DNA of 64,000 nt from Symsagittifera roscoffensis (lineage: Eukaryota; Xenacoelomorpha; Acoela; Convolutidae): positions 86,281,845 through 86,345,844 of the forward strand of contig NC_087062.1 in the NCBI RefSeq assembly GCF_963678635.1, read 5' to 3'. Of this stretch, positions 56,823-64,000 are shown in pieces. Both the position numbers and the translations under genes were made by a program. Position 1 is the first letter of the stretch; each line of letters starts with the position of its first letter. The notes below the pieces were generated by a model. The model was not told the origin of the DNA and did no database searches. It saw only the letters and a list, made by a program, of their open reading frames with translations.

Positions 56823-57897
56823 ACAAAACTGCTCGTATCAGGGCAAAGCCCTGAATGTTCCGACTGCCTTTTAAGGTTTAACGAGCAGTAATAACATTTA
56901 AAAAACCAATGTAAAAAATTTTTTTCTAAAATTTGAAATTTTTTATTAATATCATCCCCCTTTCGCTCCTTGTAACAAATCAATTATGGCAAATAAGCTT
57001 CTTTCAACCAATTTGGAACGATTTCTAAGACGGATTAAATCTCCGCTTACGCGTTAATAGCGCGAAATATATCGCGCGTTAATTGTCCTTAATTGGCCAA
57101 TATGGCAATCTTTAAAACCCCATAACTTTTTGAAAATGGTCACAGGTGAAATATCTTTTCAAATTTAAGCTCAGGACAACAATAGCTTTCGAATGATGTA
57201 AAAAAATTGTGTCAAAAATGGCAAGTTAAAAAGCGAAATTTGTCTGAAGAAAAAAAAATCCACCCCGAGCACAAATATTCCGTTACTTTCGTATCGAAAG
57301 TCGGAACGATAAATATTTAATTTTAGTAGGTTTACATTAAGAGTTTTGACCCTTGTAGTGTCATTATTGTTCCGATTTTCGATACGAAAGTAACGGAATA
57401 TTTGTGCTCGGGGTGGGTTTTTTTTCTTCAGACAAATTTCGACTTTTTAACTAGCCATTTTTGACGGAATTTTTTTTATCATTCAAAAAGTATTGTTGTC
57501 TTGAGTTTAAATTTGAAAAGACATTTCACCTGTGATCATTTTTCGTAAAGTTATGAGGGTTTAAAATTTGCCATTTTGGCCATTTTGACCAATTAGGGAC
57601 AATTAACGCGCAATATAATTCGCGCTATTAACGCGTATGCGGAGATTTAATCCGTCTTATAAATCGTTCCAAATGGGTTGAAGGAAGCTTTTTTGCCATA
57701 ATTTATTTGTTACAAGGAACGAAATCTATCTTTTTGTTTTTTATATGGCGTGTGGAGGGATTTTAGAAAATAATTTAGAAAAAAAAATTCATTTTATTTT
57801 ATTTCATTTAATTTTTTTTAATGTATTACTGCTGCTCAATAAATCTTAAAAGGCAGTCGAAACATTCAGGGCTTCGCCTTGATACGAGCAGTCTTGT
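56823..57897. mobile_element. Compact foldback element (~1.07 kb)
   Basis: Left arm 56823-57311 and right arm 57364-57897 are inverted copies over ~500 bp. Outer ends are ACAAAACTGCTCGTATC and GATACGAGCAGTCTTGT; inner ends are CGAAAGTCGGAAC and GTTCCGATTTTCG. The loop is ~52 nt. No transposase lies inside. Long terminal inverted repeats with almost no interior define foldback/MITE-type elements. No clear target duplication was seen. Confidence 0.85.
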
Positions 57898-58599
57898 TTT
57901 TTTGTAATTTAATCTGTTAAACGGAAAAACTCAGATCATTTTATTGCGAAACGGAAACTTAATTGAAAGTTTTTGTATAGAATCTAAATCCAGAATGTAG
58001 ATTTGATTTGATAGGTCTTTGATCAGACGACATACTTTTTTCTAACAAGCTTTTTTGAGGTAGTAGAAATCAGCCGGAAAAACAAACGTTTTTTCCCTCA
58101 GTTAGTTTCTTCATTATATAGTGTCTACGCCATAGTTCTTCAACTGGCTGGAACAAAAACAGTAACAAAAAAAATTATTGATCAAAAATTGAAGATATAA
58201 ATATCAAACATAACAGTTCAGTTTAACAACTCTAGTCCTCAATGGCAGTTCTCGAAATCAATCATATTTATGATTTGCTCATTCGTGCTTCATTTTCATT
58301 TCATTTTCAATCGAGCTATTCTTTTTTTGATAATTTATTCACATGGAGCCCTTTTTCTTTGATCAGATTTTTGATTGAAAAACACAAACACTTACCTAGG
58401 TTCCAGGCGTACTAGATGGCTGACTTTGAGGTAGTCATAGAAGCCATAGTAAAAAAATAGTTGGTCTATTTCTCTCAGTTTTAACAAAAAATGGTAGCCT
58501 TGACAAGATTTGATTTTGAGAACGCAAATTAATCATGATTCAGAATCATAGCTCTAGTTCGACCCTGATTCGACCATATGTTGACAATCAGAGTGAAAC
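57898..58599. other. Non-coding AT-rich interval
   Basis: No gene, repeat or regulatory element could be supported. Confidence 0.4.
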
Positions 58600-58976
58600 G
58601 GAGCCAGATCTAAACTAGTATTTATCATTGGTTATAATTATGATATTTTATCTCTTTAAACTATTAAATACTAACCAATTATACTCCATCAAACTAACAA
58701 CCCACTTATTTGTAAGTGTTGAAACTACTTGTAGTTTCAACACCAGAGCAATTTGAATTAAACTTAGAATACAGTTGTTCTCATTCTGGAACTAACTCGC
58801 ATAAACCGGTGTACACTAGATCTATTGAGACTAGGAGATATAAGAGTAAGATTAAGATTGGTTTCAGACTTAGAAGTTGCACGAATCTACCCGGCTGAAA
58901 ATAAGATAGCGTAACGAGCAGACGGTGTACCTTATCTGAAATTACTCTATGAGTACAGTAACTTCTACATAACTCA
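58600..58976 (+). repeat. LTR of a Ty3/gypsy-like element
   Basis: Homologous to the inverted LTR at 49361-49717. It contains a dyad GTTGAAACTACTTGTAGTTTCAAC (58719-58742), a TATA-like AGATATAAGAG (about 58837) and ends CTCA, two bases before a primer-binding site. The exact left end is uncertain because neither copy shows a clear TG at the start of homology. Confidence 0.65.
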
Positions 58977-58978
58977 TC

Positions 58979-58996
58979 TGGCGCGACCAAAATTCT
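58979..58996 (+). other. Primer-binding site of the 58.6-kb LTR element
   Basis: TGGCGCGACCAAAATTCT directly after the LTR (two-base spacer TC). It shares TGGCGC with the other elements' sites in the window. Confidence 0.5.
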
Positions 58997-59094
58997 CAAA
59001 CAGACCTTAACTAACCTAGATTTAGAAAAAATAGATCAGAATTAGACAAAAACAACTTTTAAAAGAAATGTTATAAGACAAAAATGTAGTAGAA

Positions 59095-59310
59095 ATGTCT
59101 CCACGACTCATTAGATCAGAGCCAATTTTGCCAAAAATACGAGAACTACCCGGTTTTGGAAGAAGACCTCGGACAAGAGACGACGTACGACTAGGAAGAA
59201 TTCAAACAATCGATTTCATGATTGTGCGACAAAAACGAGATCAAAATTTTATATTTAGAACATTTCCAGCTGTAAATTCAAATTTTTCAATTACTGACAA
59301 AAAGTTTTGA
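59095..59310 (+). CDS. Possible truncated gag start of the 58.6-kb LTR element
   Basis: The first ATG that opens a sizeable frame after the primer-binding site gives 71 codons, basic (FGRRPRTRDD) and then hydrophobic (NFIFRTFPAV), ending TGA. Position, not similarity, suggests gag N-terminus. No zinc knuckle, protease or reverse transcriptase was found downstream, so the element is gutted. Confidence 0.3.
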   Translation: MSPRLIRSEPILPKIRELPGFGRRPRTRDDVRLGRIQTIDFMIVRQKRDQNFIFRTFPAVNSNFSITDKKF

Positions 59311-59611
59311 AGAAATATCTAGAACAACCTTTCATGGCGCTAAACCTAATAATTATACAGTAACGGTTGATGAAAACAACTCTAGTCATTCTCCTTAAAA
59401 ATCTCGAGTATTAAAAATATCTTCGAAAAAATATTTATTGAATATAAAATACAAAAATTAGTTAGTATAAAGCATAATTGTTAGTATATATAAATCTTCC
59501 TCTCATGCCAGCTTCATCCACCTCAAACATACCAGCAAATCTCAAAACATTAACATCATCAAAACTAAACACTTAACTTTTTCCTCATTACTTAACCTTT
59601 ACCTAAAAGTT

Positions 59612-59975
59612 ATCAAGGCTTATCCTTGTTTTCTTTTAAATAAATTTCATTTAAAGTAAGGCTTTCCTTGGATCTTTAAATTAATTTCACTTAAACTAAA
59701 ATAAATTAAATTTATCTAAATAATCTGATCATCAAGGCTTCCCCTGGATCTGTAAAATAATTTCACTTAAATTAAAATTAAATAACTTTATCTAAGTGAT
59801 CTGATCATCATGGCTTCCCTTGGATCTGTAAATTTATTTCACCTAACTTAAAATAAATTAACTTTATCTAAATTTTCTGTTCATCAAGGCTTCCCTTGGA
59901 TCTTTAAATTAAATTAAACTAAATCTAAATTTCTGATCATTAAGGCTTATCCTTGAATCAAATAGAACAATTTTG
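59612..59975 (+). repeat. ~76-bp tandem repeat
   Basis: ATCAAGGCTTCCCTTGGATCT-like starts lie at 59612, ~59655, 59731, 59807, 59883 and 59939 (full steps 75-76 bp; the end units are shortened). Each unit has AATTTCACTTAAACTAAAAT and TTATCTAAATNNTCTGATC. Confidence 0.85.
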
Positions 59976-61601
59976 TTCTCCCCCTCCCAAACTAAATTAG
60001 CGTTTAACGACCTTAAACGTCGATTCAATACCCAATCCTTATTAAAGACACAGAATTAACAGAAATTTTTCAAGAACTAACCATTTTAATTAGGATAGAC
60101 AATGAAGAACTTCGGTTACTCATCCTTCACTTATCCCCTCTCTTAACTGAACCAGGATAGTACTTAAACTTAGAAAGTCATAAAATAGTATCTAACGAAC
60201 TACTTGCGTTCTAATTATACCTGAACCTTGTGGATCGATTTAGTATTCTCCAACCCTTGATCACAAATCACAGCCCCTAAGTAAGATTAAGTAGGTCAAT
60301 CTTAGCTTAGAATAAGTCACGAGAAAGTAAAAATCATTCTCAGGAATCAATATACGCTTTTCTCTCCTACCCAACAATACGACCCGAGTTAAGCTAACTA
60401 CAAAAAATTGTAAGAACTAACAGTTTAAGTCATTAAAATCACTAATACAGATTTTGCATCCATCATCCTAAACCTTATGTCAACCACGAAAAATACGACC
60501 TCGTAACCACACCACATAGACAAACAATGGGATACATAATAACAAAAAGACTAACACTAAGAAAGAAAATTATTAACCAACAAAAACAAATTGTTAGGAA
60601 ACGATTTTCAAAACGAAGAAACGCAAGTACCAAAAACTGCATTTAAAAGGTGACACAAATTTAATTACAGACACTCCAACAGTAGTTTTCCGTAAATGTT
60701 AGACACCATTTTGAGCACAAAAAAAAGTGTAAGACACAAATTGCACAAAAAACCCTCGAAAAACAGGCCAAAAATGACACAATTTTTAATGGTTTTGTAG
60801 GTCAAATTTTTCATCTTTTTCAAAAAGTCATGAAATATTATCATGCGAGACGCAAGATCTAGCCCATAAAACCCAGATTAATTAAAAAAAGAAGCCCCAG
60901 AAGATCAGCATGAGAAAAATTCGCGTCCCAACCCAAACCTCTGAAATCCACCAAAAAACAAGTAATTTGGACATATTTTTCCAATTTTTTCAAAACTAGG
61001 GTCAAAAAATCAAAATTTTAAGAACGTTGGGCCCTAGAGATGACTATTGGCTATGACTAGGATAAAAAATTAGATGAATACAATTTAAATTGCGCTAGGG
61101 AGAATTTTTTTAAGGTTTCAATATAAAGAAAAACAAAGAAAATTTGTATACTAACAGAGTTTGAGCGTAGCAGTACTTTGCGCCCCGATAAACACTCACT
61201 GCAACCTCCACCAAAAAAATGTACACCTAATTAGTATTATGCAAGAAATGCTTAACATGCCAATTTAAAAAAATAAACAAGGTTTTTGTCAACCCACTAA
61301 AGAATCAATCTGTTATAATCTACCATTACATACCCACGATGAAGATCACTTTCAACTTCCACAAATTTTAAAATTAGCTTCCGGTACACACACCGAATTG
61401 ATTTTACATAGAGACAAAAAACACAACGAAATTTACCAGAAAGTAACAAAAAATTATTACAAAGACAAAATATTAATTCCCAAATAAATTCCCGATTTAC
61501 CACAGCTACAAATTTAAAAATCGGAACAATGTTTTGATTCTAAATTTTACAACACAGAAAGGAATTTCTAAAAATCACAACCACTCCGAAAAGGAACGTA
61601 A
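59976..61601. other. AT-rich interior of the LTR element or unrelated DNA
   Basis: No recognisable protease, reverse transcriptase or integrase core. A 68-codon minus frame at 61297-61503 is hydrophobic and unsupported. Confidence 0.35.
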
Positions 61602-62230
61602 CAAATAATTGATAAATCCACTGATGTAACATACAAACTTACAGACTTAAGCAAAAAAAGAAATCGTTCAACATCGAAACAACCTTTTACCTCATTATCC
61701 AAAAGAACACGCACTCCGCGAATTAACTCAATTATATTCTTTCACAGGCTTACACATCGTTCAAAATCATTCACAAACAGAACAAAATCAAAACGTTAAT
61801 ACCACAAAAAACAAAAATACAATTCAACAACAAATTGTAGACCCTCAAAAATCAAACACACCAGAACCAAAAATGTCTGATAATTGATAATTGATAAACC
61901 TCCAAATAATTGATTAACCTACAGATAAAACATACAAACTTACAGACTAGAACAAAAAAGAAATCGTTCAACATCGAAACAATCTTTTACCTTACTACCC
62001 AAAAGATTACGCCCTTCGAGAACTTACTCAACTAAACTCTTTTACAGGACTTAAAGTTAATCAAAATAGCTCAGAACAACATCAAAATCAAAGCACTGAT
62101 ATGTACCCCATCCAAAAACAAATAGATAAAAAGGACAAAGAACTTCCCAAACAATTATCAAAAAATTTGGACAACAAAAAAATCACTCAACAGAAAGAAA
62201 AAATTGAAAACTAGAAGAAAAAATTATACC
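61602..62230 (+). pseudogene. Duplicated integrase C-terminal tail, Ty3/gypsy
   Basis: A ~200-bp segment is repeated at 61602-61802 and 61903-62105 (step 301 bp). In each, one frame reads ...KEIVQHRNNLLP, then YPK and ALRELTQL, SFTGL; this HRN-x-L-x-P-YYPK context closes many gypsy integrases. The first copy runs to a stop near 61885 after a Gln/Asn-rich stretch; the second runs into a Lys-rich stretch. The rest of integrase is missing. It may be the 3' end of the element that starts at 58.6 kb. Confidence 0.5.
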
Positions 62231-64000
62231 ACAAGATCAAAAAGAAAAATTTCCACATAGACAGTCATCGCGACTTCGTAATTAGCCACGAAAAGACTAC
62301 AAAACATTCATCCCGCAATCTAAAAAATGAATGAAAGTTGAATTTAAAAAACCACTTTAAATTAATTAACATTTTCACCTCTTGAAGATATTTTCATGGA
62401 CCGAATAATTTCTCAAAGTTCATGCTGGAAAGCACTTGAACAACGTAGTTCAATTTCAGCCAATGAGAAATTTTCTGGGTCTCCAGCTTATTTTTGACAC
62501 GACTTCTTTAGCCGACAAACAATCACCTTCAAGCGTATCTCTAACTATAACTTTGAGACCTCTAGGTCAAAAATAAGCAATCCGCTCAAATTTGACAACT
62601 AAAATAAACAAAACCTCAATATTACGGCCCTCCCCTATCAACTAGAACAAAAATAAACAATATTGTCCCAGCTTAGACCTTAAAATACCCTCAAGCAAAA
62701 TTATTAAATTAGCCTAAAGGACAAATTGACATGATCATTCAGCCTGAATTACAAATAACCCTCGAATACCCTCGATCGTCCAATAAATAAAAATAAAACT
62801 AGGAAACCCATAGTAGCCCTCCAAATTTCCCCTCACCAAAAATTGCTTAAACCCAACGTACTTGTCAAAAAACCAATAAATAATCCGAACACACTCGAAT
62901 TGCTTTGGCCACTTCTCCAAACTAAATACATCATTCGCTTAATAGCTAAACTAATAACATCATCAAAAATAATCCACGACGTTTTTCCCCATAGATTCTT
63001 CCCCGCCGAATAAAGTACGCACGAATTAAATAAATTATTCTAATACATTTGATACAAAACTAACCATTCTTAATAAATGTTTTCTCTTTTTCTTTAGTCT
63101 TCAGAGGCACGATCATTAATCATCTACAAAAAAAGAAAAACGAAACAAAAAACAGAAAACTTTTTTCTAGAATCATAAATTTGGATTAACCAATACAATA
63201 AATAAAACAATAAAATTTACCCCCAAAACACTAATAAATTGATACATGAACTTTTTTCCCATATGCAGTAAATATTCTTATAATGAAAATAAATTGATAA
63301 TTTCAACCCCCCAAACAAAGCCGTAAAATTAATAATTTCAAAGTAGTAAATTATTAAAAGTTGCCTATAAAATTAAAACAGTACTTACCTTTTCAAAGAC
63401 GCTTGTTTGTAGTTTTAAATATTCACCCGCCCACAATTCTATCCACAATCGGTCAGCTCGCCCACGAAGAATTGTTTATATTAATGAATTGAACTTTTAT
63501 CTTTCACTGATAACAACTCTAACCAGTTTTAAAACATTTCAAACTTTCCTTTAACCCGGTTGGAAAGGACTTATGTAAACATCCAAACTAACCAACGCAA
63601 GATTACTAAACACCACAAACCACAACCTAACAGCATGACTAAGAAAAGAAAACGCACAGTACCCAAGCCGGATTAAAACAAGCTTAGAACTGAATAATTT
63701 ATTCTCTTAAAAGTAACCGAACTAAGCAAGAACGCTTCTGCGATAAAAATTAATACAAGATCATAACTAAAAACAAAATTAACAAAGAATTATATGTGTA
63801 AATAATACAATGCAGTATATAGATTACATACAGCCCAAAGACGAGCAGCAAGGAATTTGACAACCCAATCACACTCCAACTACAGAATGGCAAAATACAC
63901 CCGATATGCTGCCTACAGTCACTACACTCAACGGATTTTAAAAAACGACTTGGCATCGCAGCAAAGGAAACCCATTGCAACAGAACAATGGCCATCTCGA
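62231..64000. other. AT-rich, nothing recognised
   Basis: Short frames at 62735-62920 and 63750-63995 (minus) have no supporting similarity or splice sites. No LTR matching 58.6 kb was found before the window ends. Confidence 0.4.

Overview
The window looks like intergenic or intronic DNA from an invertebrate animal, probably heterochromatin-like. It is AT-rich. The few host exons have GT-AG introns with polypyrimidine acceptors and matching codon phases, and most of the rest is decayed transposons and tandem repeats. No rRNA, CRISPR or bacterial-style operon is visible. The species cannot be named from the sequence.

Layout. 0.2-2.2 kb is an old tandem duplication. 2.6-5.1 kb (- strand) holds host-like exons. 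5.5-6.1 kb has a tRNA-like SINE head and a degenerate ~20-bp array. 6.6-12.3 kb (- strand) is a Ty3/gypsy LTR retrotransposon (gag, protease, RNase H, integrase N-terminus) that lacks its reverse transcriptase and integrase cores. The stretch 10.1-14.2 kb is tandemly duplicated as 14.2-18.3 kb.

17.2-34.1 kb is the outstanding structure. Two ~0.5-kb inverted arms enclose about 15 kb of 22-bp satellite organised into higher-order repeats of about 0.6 and 2.2-2.6 kb. The same arms occur at 56.8-57.9 kb as a compact foldback element with only a ~50-nt loop. I infer that the satellite grew inside a foldback transposon. A reversed satellite island lies at 45.3-45.9 kb beside an arm fragment at 46.0 kb.

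34.9-35.65 and 46.5-47.05 kb are related TA-rich plus C-rich low-complexity blocks; a 117-bp near-perfect hairpin is at 46.3-46.5 kb. 35.9-37.05 kb (- strand) has two phase-matched exons of an unknown gene. 38.7-44.2 kb (+ strand) is a second Ty3/gypsy element, with recognisable gag, protease, RT, RNase H and integrase zinc-finger segments but many frameshifts. 47.3-48.2 kb (- strand) is a GC-richer remnant of a TTF-zinc-finger hAT-like transposase. 49.1-49.7 and 58.6-59.3 kb carry related LTRs in opposite orientation, each with an adjacent TGGCG primer-binding site.

The best host gene runs on the - strand from 56.1 to ~54.0 kb: a signal-peptide exon, an LPG/Cys exon and a Cys exon, all in phase. 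A paralogous 130-nt exon is at 2.78-2.91 kb. An inverted, broken paralog with an intact last exon lies at 50.6-51.6 kb. The last ~4 kb is AT-rich, with a duplicated integrase C-terminal tail at 61.6-62.1 kb and little else.
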